Shown piece after piece: positions 27,407 through 35,080 of a stretch of DNA of 64,000 nt. The notes beneath the pieces were generated by a model. That model made no database searches and had not been told where the DNA came from. It saw only the letters and a list, made by a program, of their open reading frames with translations. Each line of letters begins with the position of its first letter. Position 1 is the stretch's first letter. Source of the DNA: Synechococcus sp. CBW1108 (lineage in GTDB: Bacteria > Cyanobacteriota > Cyanobacteriia > PCC-6307 > Cyanobiaceae); contig NZ_CP060395.1 of the NCBI RefSeq assembly GCF_015840335.1, positions 2,889,277-2,953,276 on the forward strand. The letters are read 5' to 3'. A program made the translations under genes and the position numbers.

Positions 27407-28156
27407 TCAGATGCGTCTAACCACCACCAAGCCGCGGCTGCGGCCGGAGCTGCTGTCGGTGCTTCGAATGGCCTGCCAGAGATCGGCCAGGGGCACCCAC
27501 ACCGAGGGATAGCGATAGCGGGCTACATCGAGGATCAGCACCCGATCCGTGGCCGCGTGATAAGCGGCTATCGGCGAAATGTGACCGCCGCCGGCCTGCC
27601 CCAGGGACTGGCGGTCGTAGTTCACTAAAAGTCGATCCGATGGATCACTGAGGTTGCTGCGCAACAGCAGGCGGAACTGGGCCTGGCTGAGCCGGTCGCC
27701 GTGGATGGCCCGGGCCTGTAGCCCATGGCTGGCCAGCAGGGCCCGCAGCTGCTCCAGGGTCATGCCCTGGCGGGCTACAAGCTGGGGAGCCAGCACTGCC
27801 CGAGTGCTGGCGGATTCGAACACGTTCTGCTGGGTCCAGAAGCGATAGCTGCCGTAACCCGCCGCCGCCGGGGCCGGCACCGCCAGGCTGTTGAGCACCA
27901 TCACCATGCTGGCCACGCCGCAGTAGGCCAGGTTGGCCTGGGTGAGGAACTGCTCGGCCAAGGGGCCGTAGTCGGCCCGGTCGACGCTCTGCAACAGCAG
28001 GGCCTGGCCCTCGCGCTCCGGCAGGGGAATGGTTCTGGCTGGCTGGGCCAGGGCGGCGGGGGCAGGGGCCAGCAGCGTCAGCAAAGCGAAGCCGAGGCCG
28101 CTGCAGAGGTTGAGAGTTCGCCCCTGAGCTGTTGTTGTTTGGAGTTGCGGCAGCAC
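27407..28156 (-). CDS. Phytochelatin synthase-like cysteine peptidase, secreted
   Basis: A 249-residue protein with a signal peptide ending near AALAQ. The catalytic triad of the family is visible: Cys79 in NLAYCGVASMVMVLNSL, His192 in GGGHISPIAAY and Asp210 in LILDVARY. This is the short, single-domain bacterial form, which in Nostoc mainly hydrolyses glutathione to gamma-Glu-Cys and makes little phytochelatin. It lies between the exonuclease and ligase genes (27 and 5 bases apart) in the DNA-repair operon, an unusual place; a GST gene also heads that operon. Export implies action on periplasmic glutathione or metals. Confidence 0.88.
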   Translation of the reverse strand: MLPQLQTTTAQGRTLNLCSGLGFALLTLLAPAPAALAQPARTIPLPEREGQALLLQSVDRADYGPLAEQFLTQANLAYCGVASMVMVLNSLAVPAPAAAGYGSYRFWTQQNVFESASTRAVLAPQLVARQGMTLEQLRALLASHGLQARAIHGDRLSQAQFRLLLRSNLSDPSDRLLVNYDRQSLGQAGGGHISPIAAYHAATDRVLILDVARYRYPSVWVPLADLWQAIRSTDSSSGRSRGLVVVRRI

Positions 28157-28183
28157 GGTTGGGGATTGGGCGCTCGCCGCTGA

Positions 28184-29182
28184 TCATGGCCCCCTTTGCC
28201 CCTCCAGCGGCTCGGCGCAGATCCCTTCCACCTCGTTCAGGTAGCGGGCCAGACCGTCGCTGTTGCCGTGGGTTACATACACCTGGCGGGCGCCACTCTG
28301 CTGGACGCTGCGGATAAGGCCAGGCCAGTCCGCGTGGTCGCTCATCACAAAGCCGCGCTCATAGCCCCGGCGGCGGCGGGCGCCGCGCACCGCCATCCAG
28401 CCGCTCACGAAGGCCGTTTGCGGCAGCTTGAAGCGCTTCATCCACAGCGAGCGGTGGGCTGAGGGCGGCGCGATCACGAGGCGGCCTGCCAGCGATTCCC
28501 CCTTGGCAATGGCGCTCACCGGCAGGGTGGGCGGCAGCCGCACCCCCGCCTCCCGGTAGGCCGGCATCAGCGCTTCCACGGCGCCGTGCAGCAACACCTC
28601 GTTGGTCACGCCGATGGCGGCGAGTTCGGCCAGCAGCCGCTGGGCCTTGCCGAAGGCATAGGCAAACAGGAGCGAGGGCCGCTCCGGCGCCGCCTGCCAC
28701 CACTGCAGGATTTCCCGCGCCACCTCGGCGCCGCTCTGCCAGCGGTAGATCGGCAGGCCGAAGGTGGCTTCAGTGATAAATACGTCTGCCTGCACCGGCT
28801 CAAACGGAGCGCAACTCGGGTCGGCGCAGCGTTTGTAATCGCCGCTCACCAGCCAGCTCTCGCCGCCGGCCTCCAGCCGGATCTGGGCGCTGCCGAGCAC
28901 GTGACCGGCGCTGTGGAAAGACACGCGGGCCTCGCCGATGCGGTGCAGGGTGCCGTAATCGACCGGGATCAGGTTGATCGTGGCCCCCAGGCGCTGGCGC
29001 AGGATTGCCTCGCTGGCGCCCACCGCCCAATATTCGCCGCAGCCGGGCCGGGCGTGGTCGGCGTGGGCGTGGGTGATCAGAGCCCGGGGCACGGGCCGCA
29101 CGGGGTCGATCCAGGCTGCCGCCGCCCGGCAGTAGAGCCCCTGGGGGGTGTGCTCAAGCAGGCTGCCGGGGGGTAGGGCCAT
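28184..29182 (-). CDS. Ligase-associated MBL-fold DNA exonuclease (SNM1-like)
   Basis: Start chosen is ATG 29182 (MALPPGSLLEHTPQGLYC); an upstream in-frame start at 29233 lies deep in the PdeM gene. Metallo-beta-lactamase motifs: ALITHAHADHARPG, FHSAGHVLGSAQ, WLVSGDYKR and later FVMSDHADW, VYVTHGN of the beta-CASP region. This is the exonuclease member of the ligase-helicase-PdeM damage locus. Its start overlaps the PdeM end by 29 bases, indicating translational coupling. Confidence 0.92.
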   Translation of the reverse strand: MALPPGSLLEHTPQGLYCRAAAAWIDPVRPVPRALITHAHADHARPGCGEYWAVGASEAILRQRLGATINLIPVDYGTLHRIGEARVSFHSAGHVLGSAQIRLEAGGESWLVSGDYKRCADPSCAPFEPVQADVFITEATFGLPIYRWQSGAEVAREILQWWQAAPERPSLLFAYAFGKAQRLLAELAAIGVTNEVLLHGAVEALMPAYREAGVRLPPTLPVSAIAKGESLAGRLVIAPPSAHRSLWMKRFKLPQTAFVSGWMAVRGARRRRGYERGFVMSDHADWPGLIRSVQQSGARQVYVTHGNSDGLARYLNEVEGICAEPLEGQRGP

Positions 29183-29876
29183 GGCAGCAGTCTGGCTGAG
29201 AGAAACCGGGCAGGCGTCCCGCAGCCCAAGCAATCACGGCCCCTTCGGCCACCAGCCAGAGCCGTTCCCGCCGGGAGCAGGGATGACCTCCGGTCAGGCG
29301 GCCGAAGGCGGGCAGGGCGAGCCGGCCGCTGGTTTGGCAGTAGCTGAAGCAGGGCAGGCGCAACCGATCAGCCCCACGCCCCACCTGGGCCACTGGATGG
29401 AGGTGGCCGCAAAGGTTGAGGAGGCCGGCCCGGGGCTCGGGCATGTGGCTCAGCCACCAAGGGCCCAGCTCCTGGGAGGGTTCATGGGGCAGTCCTTCGA
29501 TCCAGCTGCCCTGTTCGTGGTTCCCGCCGATCAGGCGCAGCTGGCAGCCCAGCAGCTCCGGCAGGGCCGCCAGCTTGGAGCGAAGTTCAGCGGTTAACCC
29601 CAGGCGACTGTGGATCAGGTCGCCTAGCACGACAACCTGCTGGGGCAGCAGCTGATGGGCCAGGTCCAGGAGGCCGTTAAGGGTGGCTGCATCGCCATCA
29701 CTGGGCATGGGAATGCCGTGGACCTGGAAGGTTTCCGCCTTACCCAGATGGAGATCGGCGACGAACAAAACCTGGCGCTGGGGATCCCACACCGCCTTGG
29801 CAGCCAACAGCTCGAGGGGGTGGCCCTGCCAGTCGAAGGTGGCACTTGGGACGGCACCACCCGTGGCGACAGGCAT
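29154..29876 (-). CDS. pdeM: Ligase-associated endonuclease PdeM (metallophosphoesterase)
   Basis: 240 residues from ATG 29876. Calcineurin-like phosphoesterase motifs in order: LFVADLHLGKAETF, VVLGDLIHSR, LIGGNHEQ, and LNLCGHLHPV. The family is a Mn-dependent single-strand endonuclease paired with the Lhr-type helicase. The ATG shares one base with the GST stop (TGATG read on the minus strand), so GST and PdeM are translationally coupled. The C-terminal 35 residues are variable and overlap the exonuclease start. Confidence 0.9.
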   Translation of the reverse strand: MPVATGGAVPSATFDWQGHPLELLAAKAVWDPQRQVLFVADLHLGKAETFQVHGIPMPSDGDAATLNGLLDLAHQLLPQQVVVLGDLIHSRLGLTAELRSKLAALPELLGCQLRLIGGNHEQGSWIEGLPHEPSQELGPWWLSHMPEPRAGLLNLCGHLHPVAQVGRGADRLRLPCFSYCQTSGRLALPAFGRLTGGHPCSRRERLWLVAEGAVIAWAAGRLPGFSQPDCCHGPTPRQPA

Positions 29877-30490
29877 CAAATTTTGCCCATGCCGCGTTGA
29901 TAGGCATCCCTTGCCTGGGTGGCCGCGATCGTAGCCTGCACGTTTGGGTATGGGGTGAGATCGATCTGGGGGAAGAAGACCGGCAGATAGGCCAGATAGG
30001 CGTTTACGGCGCAATCGGCGACGCTCCAGAGCGGATCTCCCCAGGGACCTGCCAACAAGGAACTCCCACCAGCCAGAAGGCCATCGAGCACAGTCATCAA
30101 TTGGGGGAATTCCCTCTCCCGGTTGGCCGGCACAAACAGGGCGACAGCCAGAGTGGAATTGGCAAATAGAACCCACTGGGTTGCCAGCGCGCGCTGGGCA
30201 GCTACCTGGTCTGCAGTGCCAGTGAATTCGTGGGCGTGGTGGTCGGCCAGATGCAGCAGGATGGCGCCACTTTCAAATAGCTGCAGTGGTTCTCCGCCTG
30301 GAGCCCTCAGTGTTTGATCAACAAGGGCCGGCACCTTGGCGAAGGGATTGATTGCGGCAAAAGCATCGGTTTTGTGCTCTCCAGCCTGCATATCGAGCTG
30401 TACCCACTCGTAGGGGATATCCCTTTCCTCCAGATACCAACGGGGAATTGAGGCGCGGCTGCGGGCGCCGCCATAGAGCTTCAGGGTCAT
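29876..30490 (-). CDS. Glutathione S-transferase family protein
   Basis: From ATG 30490 (MTLKLYGGARSRASIPRWYL): a thioredoxin-fold N-terminal domain with the Ser/Arg-rich active-site loop, INPFAKVPALVDQ (cis-Pro) and LFESGAILLHLAD (glutathione gamma-Glu contact), then a helical C-terminal domain with WSVADCAVNAYLAYLPVF. It heads the repair operon and overlaps pdeM by one base. Its substrate is unknown. With the phytochelatin synthase gene, it is the second glutathione-linked gene in this transcript. Confidence 0.88.
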   Translation of the reverse strand: MTLKLYGGARSRASIPRWYLEERDIPYEWVQLDMQAGEHKTDAFAAINPFAKVPALVDQTLRAPGGEPLQLFESGAILLHLADHHAHEFTGTADQVAAQRALATQWVLFANSTLAVALFVPANREREFPQLMTVLDGLLAGGSSLLAGPWGDPLWSVADCAVNAYLAYLPVFFPQIDLTPYPNVQATIAATQARDAYQRGMGKI

Positions 30491-30555
30491 GAACTGGGAC
30501 TGGAGGGCCAACAGAGTCGCCCCTGTTTAGCCGACCTAGACCCCATCCAGGGGCA

Positions 30556-30804
30556 TTAGGAGGCCTGCTTGTACAGCTCTTCTAGCCGCTCGCGGCTCAG
30601 ATCGATGTAAAGCACCTCCTCGCCGGGATCTGGGGCTTCTGGATGGGGCTTGGGGCTGGAGCCACGAACCGGTACGGGGGCAAGGGCAGCGGCACCACGC
30701 AGGTTTTGGGTCATCAAGGCGAAGGCTCCACCAGCGATGGCCGCAAAACAGATCAGATAGATAGCAGCCAGGAGGTCATCCAAGGGTGGAAACGCTTTTG
30801 TCAA
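30556..30804 (-). CDS. Small cyanobacterial membrane protein
   Basis: 82 residues from a TTG at 30804. One membrane helix (LLAAIYLICFAAIAGGAFAL), a Pro-rich linker, and a conserved-looking tail VLYIDLSRERLEELYKQAS. I recall similar tails in small picocyanobacterial proteins of unknown role. It lies 65 bases upstream of the GST gene on the same strand and may belong to the same transcript. Confidence 0.6.
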   Translation of the reverse strand: MTKAFPPLDDLLAAIYLICFAAIAGGAFALMTQNLRGAAALAPVPVRGSSPKPHPEAPDPGEEVLYIDLSRERLEELYKQAS

Positions 30805-30859
30805 CCTTAGTGTGAAGAACTGTTAACCGTGGCCGCTCGCTCGCTGGAGAGGCGCGGAT

Positions 30860-31090
30860 TCAGCCCCCAATTTTTCGATCCAGCCACTGGGTCAACACAT
30901 AGACCCCGATGAACATGGGCAGGTAGGCAACCCACATGTTGGGGAGATTGAGCTCTGAATTGTTGATCAGAACAAGACCCCCGTAGCTGGCAGCTGCGTA
31001 AATCAAGGCCCTGCGCAGGGGCGCGGTGATCTTTTTCAAGCAAAAGGGAACTTCGGGCTCTTCTCCAGGGTATGCCCAGGAAACCTGCAT
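30860..31090 (-). CDS. Small hypothetical membrane protein
   Basis: 76 residues from ATG 31090 (MQVSWAYPGEEPEVPFCLKK); an upstream ATG at 31105 would overlap the EamA gene. Two membrane segments follow the polar head: ALIYAAASYGGLVLINNSEL and MWVAYLPMFIGVYVLTQWLD. It sits directly behind the EamA-type gene. No family is recognised. Confidence 0.6.
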   Translation of the reverse strand: MQVSWAYPGEEPEVPFCLKKITAPLRRALIYAAASYGGLVLINNSELNLPNMWVAYLPMFIGVYVLTQWLDRKIGG

Positions 31091-31095
31091 GGGGC

Positions 31096-31524
31096 CTACA
31101 CCCACGCAACTAAGGCAGCGCCTAATGCCATTAACAGCACCCCCAGCCAGGCCCTGAGATCGAGCTGCTCGCCTAACAGCACAAGAGCTAGCAGGGCAAT
31201 CACCACCACGCTGAGCTTGTCAAGAGCCGCAACCCCTGCCACCGGACCCAGCTGCAAGGCACGGCTATAGCAAAACCACGACAAGCCGGTGGCCACACCG
31301 GAGAGGGCGAGGGCGCCGAGGCCTGGGAGCGACAGTTGCCGCAGCTCCTGCCAGTCCAGCCGGCCGGTGGCCAGCAACACCAGGGCAAGCACAATCGCCA
31401 CCGCCAGAGTGCGGAATAGGGTCGCCATACCTGCATCAACCCCCTGCACCCCAACCTTGATCAACAAGGCAGTGAGGGCCGCGAAAAAGGCCGCCGCCGA
31501 AGCCCAAAGCTGCCAGTTCTGCAC
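31096..31524 (-). CDS. Half-size EamA/DMT-type transporter
   Basis: 142 residues from GTG 31524 with about five membrane helices, one EamA unit: AAAFFAALTALLIKVGVQGV, FRTLAVAIVLALVLL, WFCYSRALQLGPVAGVAALD, VVVIALLALVLLGEQLDLRA and WLGVLLMALGAALVAWV. Classical DMT exporters have two such units; half-size members work as dimers. The substrate is unknown. The gene ends 5 bases before the next small membrane gene starts. Confidence 0.82.
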   Translation of the reverse strand: MQNWQLWASAAAFFAALTALLIKVGVQGVDAGMATLFRTLAVAIVLALVLLATGRLDWQELRQLSLPGLGALALSGVATGLSWFCYSRALQLGPVAGVAALDKLSVVVIALLALVLLGEQLDLRAWLGVLLMALGAALVAWV

Positions 31525-31692
31525 GGGACCTAATGCGTTGGACTGGGGGAATCCAAGGCTAGGGACATGCGAAGCACGACAAGGGCCCTACAAACGAATC
31601 CTCAAGCCAAGCTGAGCTCCCCTATTGGATAATGATGAATTAGCCCGACGGGCATCCCGTATTGCTGAAGGCTGAAGATCAAAGAGTCGCCG

Positions 31693-31797
31693 ATGCCAAA
31701 GCCAATCGTGATGAACATGCAGGAACATTTATTACGGGTCGCTAATGAAATAACCTGGCTGCGGATCGAGGGCGATTACTTGAGCCCACTGGCATAG
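31693..31797 (+). CDS. Possible 34-residue small protein
   Basis: ATG 31693 to TAG 31797 encodes MPKPIVMNMQEHLLRVANEI and a further 14 residues ending LSPLA. The middle would form an amphipathic helix. It lies in a 250-base gap and overlaps the convergent sterol desaturase gene by 22 bases. There is no clear Shine-Dalgarno sequence. It is unrecognised and listed because its composition is more protein-like than chance frames here. Confidence 0.25.
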   Translation: MPKPIVMNMQEHLLRVANEITWLRIEGDYLSPLA

Positions 31798-32525
31798 CCG
31801 CCATCTTGCGTGCCGCAAACCCTATCCCAGAAGGTGAAGTAGAGGCCGAAGTGCACCGAAACTCGGCGGTGATGCAGGGAGTGGTGAGACGGTCCGATCA
31901 CCCAGCGGCCCAACAGGCGGTGGGGAAACTGGCGCGGCAGACATTCGAGGTCTAGGTGGTTGACGATCGCCCATACGGTCATGGTGCTGAGCACGGCCAC
32001 CAGGGTGGCCAGATGCAGGGGGATCAACATCACAATTCCCACCAGAAAAAGCGCCTGTACCAGGGCCTCGAGCGGATCGAATGCGAAGGAGGTCCAGGGT
32101 GTGGGCCGGAGGGAGCGGTGGTGGCCCCGGTGGAAGGCGGCGTACAGGGCTGGGTGATGGAAAAGGCGATGGGTGGCGTAGAACATCCCGTCCTGCAGGA
32201 TCAGCACCGAGAAATAACTGACAGCCAAATACCACCAGGTGTTTGCATCCGCTCCGGTGTACAGCCGGGTTATGCCGTGGGCCTGCAGCCACAGCACCGC
32301 TGCGGCCGCCAGGGCAAACACCGCCGCCGAAAACACCGACAGGCGAATGTCATGGCGTATCCCGTCGCGAATCTGCTGGCCTTGTCGCGCAGCAGACCCC
32401 GTTTTCGCGTGGGGCCAACAGACACGTACGAGCCACCAACATCCGCCGGCGGCAAGAAAATAGCGGGCCAGAATGATCAGAAATAGGGCGAGGCTGTCGG
32501 CTCCAAAGGAATGGCCCAGCCACAA
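31776..32525 (-). CDS. Sterol desaturase / fatty acid hydroxylase family protein
   Basis: About 249 residues with several membrane helices and the di-iron His clusters of the family: HRLFHHP, HRGHHRS and HHSLHHRR. These oxidise lipids or carotenoids; cyanobacterial members include carotenoid and sterol-like hydroxylases. The assigned start is a TTG at 32525, preceded by polar, non-family sequence, so the true start is uncertain. It stands alone, convergent with the small frame at 31693. Confidence 0.85.
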   Translation of the reverse strand: MWLGHSFGADSLALFLIILARYFLAAGGCWWLVRVCWPHAKTGSAARQGQQIRDGIRHDIRLSVFSAAVFALAAAAVLWLQAHGITRLYTGADANTWWYLAVSYFSVLILQDGMFYATHRLFHHPALYAAFHRGHHRSLRPTPWTSFAFDPLEALVQALFLVGIVMLIPLHLATLVAVLSTMTVWAIVNHLDLECLPRQFPHRLLGRWVIGPSHHSLHHRRVSVHFGLYFTFWDRVCGTQDGGYASGLK

Positions 32526-32681
32526 GTGCCCTGGCCCCTCAAGCCCAAGGCGAGGGTTGGGTGGGGCCTGGAATATGCCGATACAAGTGCTGATGAAGCT
32601 GCTGATGCATGTGACGATGTCGCTGCCCGCTACTTCGGTAAGTCCAGGCTAGGGACAACCAGCCCCGAAAGCGTCATCAGC

Positions 32682-33266
32682 TCAAGGGTTGAGCCAATGC
32701 TCTGCCCAGCCTTGATCGGCCCGCCAGCGGCGGCGCTGATGGGGATGGCCTTTGAGTTCCAGCAGCTCCACCTGGCTGATCTGGATCCTCAGCAGTTCGA
32801 AGCACTCCGGTAGGTGCGAGCCATCTGCCAGTTCGGAGGGGAAGGCCGCTGCTGGTTCGAAGGGAGCTCCTGGCGGGGGCCAACCCCAAAGGGCCCGGGC
32901 TCCGGGGCTGAGTTGGTGCCAGTGACGCCGGCGTTGCTGGGCTTCGGCCTCGGCATTCAGCCTGAGCCGATCGCCCCGCAGCCGAAACTGGCAGCGGGCC
33001 TTGGGCAGCAACCAACACAGCTCCAGCCGTGGTTCTGCCTGTAGTTCAGCGGCCTTATTGCTGCGGCCATCGGTGAATAGATCCAGGCTGTGGGCATCTA
33101 CCCAGCAGCGAAAAACCAGGGTGCGCACCCGTGGAGCCCCATCCAGGCCCAGGCTGGCGAGCTGTAGCCAGCGGGCATGGGGGGAGCGACCCTCGCGCCT
33201 TTGAGCCGCCTTGAGCAGGGGGCGCCAGGGGGGCAAGGCGCCCGGGGTTGGGCCACTCAGGCCCAT
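32682..33266 (-). CDS. Pyridoxamine 5'-phosphate oxidase-related FMN-binding protein
   Basis: A 194-residue split-barrel flavin-binding protein: RWLQLASLGLDGAPRVRTLV (strand and FMN-phosphate contact), FTDGRSNKAAELQAEPRLEL and CWLLPKARCQFRLRGDRLRL, then a C-terminal part ending QRRRWRADQGWAEHWLNP. This matches the cyanobacterial/plant group annotated as Alr4036-like PNPOx-related. The activity is unproven. It overlaps the upstream secreted-protein gene by 10 bases, so the two are probably coexpressed. Confidence 0.82.
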   Translation of the reverse strand: MGLSGPTPGALPPWRPLLKAAQRREGRSPHARWLQLASLGLDGAPRVRTLVFRCWVDAHSLDLFTDGRSNKAAELQAEPRLELCWLLPKARCQFRLRGDRLRLNAEAEAQQRRRHWHQLSPGARALWGWPPPGAPFEPAAAFPSELADGSHLPECFELLRIQISQVELLELKGHPHQRRRWRADQGWAEHWLNP

Positions 33267-33634
33267 GGCTCAGGCTCGCAGCGGTATTGCTGCACATCAC
33301 CGCGCAGCTGGGCGAATTCGGGGTGATCGGGGTCGAGGGCCTGCCACCACCAGCGGCCATCGGTGTAGCTGGGTACGCCGGCGTTGTTGGTGCGCGGCAG
33401 CTGCAGGGTCCGATTGCGCCAGCGAAGCACCAGAAAGGCCCCGGGCAGGGTGCCGCCGCTGCTGTTAGGGATGTCCTCCGCATCGACCGGCCCATTGAAG
33501 GCGATTGCCTCCAGCGGTTCACCGCCACAGAGGTAGTGCTTAGCTCGATCGTTGCTGGCCAGCGCGGTAGGAACCGACACCAACATCACCAAAATGATGG
33601 CGAAAAAACCAAGCTTGCTAAGCAGTTGGATCAC
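33257..33634 (-). CDS. Secreted small protein, MliC (lysozyme inhibitor)-like
   Basis: 125 residues from GTG 33634 with a clear signal peptide (LGFFAIILVMLVSVPTALAS). The mature part starts RAKHYLCGG and ends VQQYRCEPEPW with an intervening LVLRWRNRTLQLPR, SYTDGRWWWQAL; this YxC...YxC frame around a small beta barrel resembles MliC/PliC lysozyme inhibitors. The match is by pattern only. It is translationally coupled to the PNPOx-like gene. Confidence 0.6.
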   Translation of the reverse strand: MIQLLSKLGFFAIILVMLVSVPTALASNDRAKHYLCGGEPLEAIAFNGPVDAEDIPNSSGGTLPGAFLVLRWRNRTLQLPRTNNAGVPSYTDGRWWWQALDPDHPEFAQLRGDVQQYRCEPEPWA

Positions 33635-33750
33635 GGCCTGGGAGGGGGCAAATCACAAGGGGGAAAATCACAAGGGGCAAAGTGGGCGACATAGCACTTT
33701 CGGCCCCTGCGCGGCCAAGCCAAGCTGGGAAGATCAGTATTGCCAAAACC

Positions 33751-34014
33751 ATGGCCTGTTCCCAATGCGGCAGCTGGACCATTCGCGCCGACCGCAGCCT
33801 GGCAGGTCGAATGGTTTGTGGCCGCTGCGGTACCCCCATCAAGGGGGGTAAAAACCTGCCATCACGGCGGCGAAGCCCATGGCGCCTAGTAGCACTGGCT
33901 GTAGTGGCAACAGCAGCAGCTCTGGCGACCCTGGAACCGGCTAACCGCCAGCCCCAGCGGCTCAATGGCCCCCTAGAGCAGCCAGAGGAACACGGGGCCA
34001 GCTGGTCATCCTGA
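33751..34014 (+). CDS. Small zinc-ribbon membrane protein
   Basis: 87 residues from ATG 33751. The N terminus is a four-Cys zinc ribbon (CSQCGSWTIRADRSLAGRMV followed by CGRCG), then a basic stretch KNLPSRRRSPW and one membrane helix (LVALAVVATAAALATLE). The tail is polar. This arrangement (cytoplasmic ribbon plus anchor) is common in small cyanobacterial proteins of unknown role. Confidence 0.65.
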   Translation: MACSQCGSWTIRADRSLAGRMVCGRCGTPIKGGKNLPSRRRSPWRLVALAVVATAAALATLEPANRQPQRLNGPLEQPEEHGASWSS

Positions 34015-34178
34015 AGCTGAAGCACGCGGCAAGGGAAGGCCGAGCTTCCCAGCAATGATGATTGGTTGGCTGACGACTTTGCTGGGTGCGAGGGAATTGA
34101 ACAAGGTGCCCATTCGAACCTGTTGCGATCAAAAGCTAGCCATACCCTGGGCGCCAGTTGAATTGATCTGATATCAGT

Positions 34179-34214
34179 ACGGGTCGGGTTATTGAAACGG
34201 GTCGGGGTATTGAA
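34179..34214 (+). repeat. 18-bp direct tandem repeat
   Basis: Two adjacent 18-base units, acgggtcggGttattgaa and acgggtcggGgtattgaa, differing at one base, followed by a partial third (acgg). It lies in a gene-free 260-base gap (34015-34278) in which I see nothing else clear. Confidence 0.85.
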
Positions 34215-34278
34215 ACGGCCTACCCAGGCAAGCGAAATTAATCCATCCATCCTGCTCAATCAAAAGTGAACCAGCTGT

Positions 34279-34467
34279 TCAGCCCATCGATTTAGGTCGC
34301 TGATCCGGCATCTCAGGCGGCGGAGCCGGAATCAGCAGCGGGGCGATGCTGCTGATTCCGAGCATGAGGAACGACAAAGCTCCTAATAGCGCCAACAAAC
34401 GCAGCCCCAGGCCACGGCCTCGATCGACCGGGAGCTCGTCATCGTCTTCGTTCTGGATTTGGGACAT
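34279..34467 (-). CDS. Small single-span membrane protein
   Basis: 62 residues from ATG 34467 (MSQIQNEDDDELPVDRGRGL). An acidic N terminus, one membrane helix (RLLALLGALSFLMLGISSIA) and a Pro-rich tail. Similar small proteins with RGLGLRLLAL before the helix are, as I recall, common in picocyanobacteria. Function unknown. Confidence 0.6.
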   Translation of the reverse strand: MSQIQNEDDDELPVDRGRGLGLRLLALLGALSFLMLGISSIAPLLIPAPPPEMPDQRPKSMG

Positions 34468-34533
34468 GCAGAAGGTTGGCCGGATCGGCAGCATCAAAAG
34501 TCGCTGGTAGGGTTGATGAATTAAGCCATACGC

Positions 34534-34728
34534 ATGGAGAAGCTAGGTCGTTTTCTGCTGCGCGGCCTGCGCATCGGCGCCAGCACTATTGCGATCGTCG
34601 AGCTTGTTCGGAACGACTGGACCGGTGGGATCAGTGCCGCCCTGGCCTGGCTGGTGTTTCTACAGGTAGAGCGGCGATTGCCACCCAACTCCGCGGATCC
34701 AGCTGTGCAGGAAGGTGAGCGCCCTTGA
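34534..34728 (+). CDS. Small hypothetical protein (paralogue at window end)
   Basis: 64 residues from ATG 34534: MEKLGRFLLRGLRIGASTIA, then IVELVRNDWTGGISAALAWL and VFLQVERRLP. A closely related segment (GISAGVAWLVFLQVERRLP) is encoded on the minus strand at the right end of the window (63942-64000), which supports this being a real family. One or two helices; function unknown. Confidence 0.6.
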   Translation: MEKLGRFLLRGLRIGASTIAIVELVRNDWTGGISAALAWLVFLQVERRLPPNSADPAVQEGERP

Positions 34729-34824
34729 CCCAGATTCCTTAGGGAGGCTGCGGAACACACAACCCCGGGCCCCGCCAAAACTGTTCACATCCTGTTGCAT
34801 CTCCCGTAACACTTCGAAACATTG

Positions 34825-35080
34825 ATGGTTGACTCCTCTTCTTGCTTCGGTTTCGTCGCATTCGCTGAGAACTGGAACGGCCGCCTGGGGGCATCCTCTC
34901 CCAAATTGGCCTGGGCTGACCAACACGCCTGCCATCAACGGTCAATTTCAGAAGCCTGCTGAACACTTCAATGGTCGTGCCGCGATGGTTGGGGTCGTAA
35001 GCGGCGTCGTAGTTGAAGGCCTTACCGGCTTTGGTACTGCCCATCAAATTGGTCTTGGCGCCCTAGTGGATGGTAAATAG
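34825..35080 (+). pseudogene. High-light-inducible protein (HLIP) gene, frame-broken and IS-truncated
   Basis: Frame 1 starts at ATG 34825 with a typical HLIP beginning (SSCFGFVAFAENWNGRLG, chlorophyll-motif ExxNGR) and stops at 34962. Frame 2 carries a second HLIP core (NGQFQKPAEHFNGRAAMVGV, GLTGFGTAHQIGLGALVDGK) to a TAG at 35078-35080; it has no ATG upstream of its core, only TTG 34829 or CTG 34916. This looks like two HLIP genes merged by a deletion with frame loss. The TAG itself is created by the IS that begins at 35081. HLIPs bind chlorophyll and carotenoid and protect photosystem assembly. Frame 2 alone might still be translated. Confidence 0.7.

Noticed and set aside
34065-34135. Minus-strand sequence reminiscent of a tRNA 3' end (TTCAATTCCCTCGCACCCA and a GGTTCGAATG-like stretch)
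   Set aside because: The T-stem does not pair, and no anticodon or D arm could be folded around it. At best it is a tRNA fragment.
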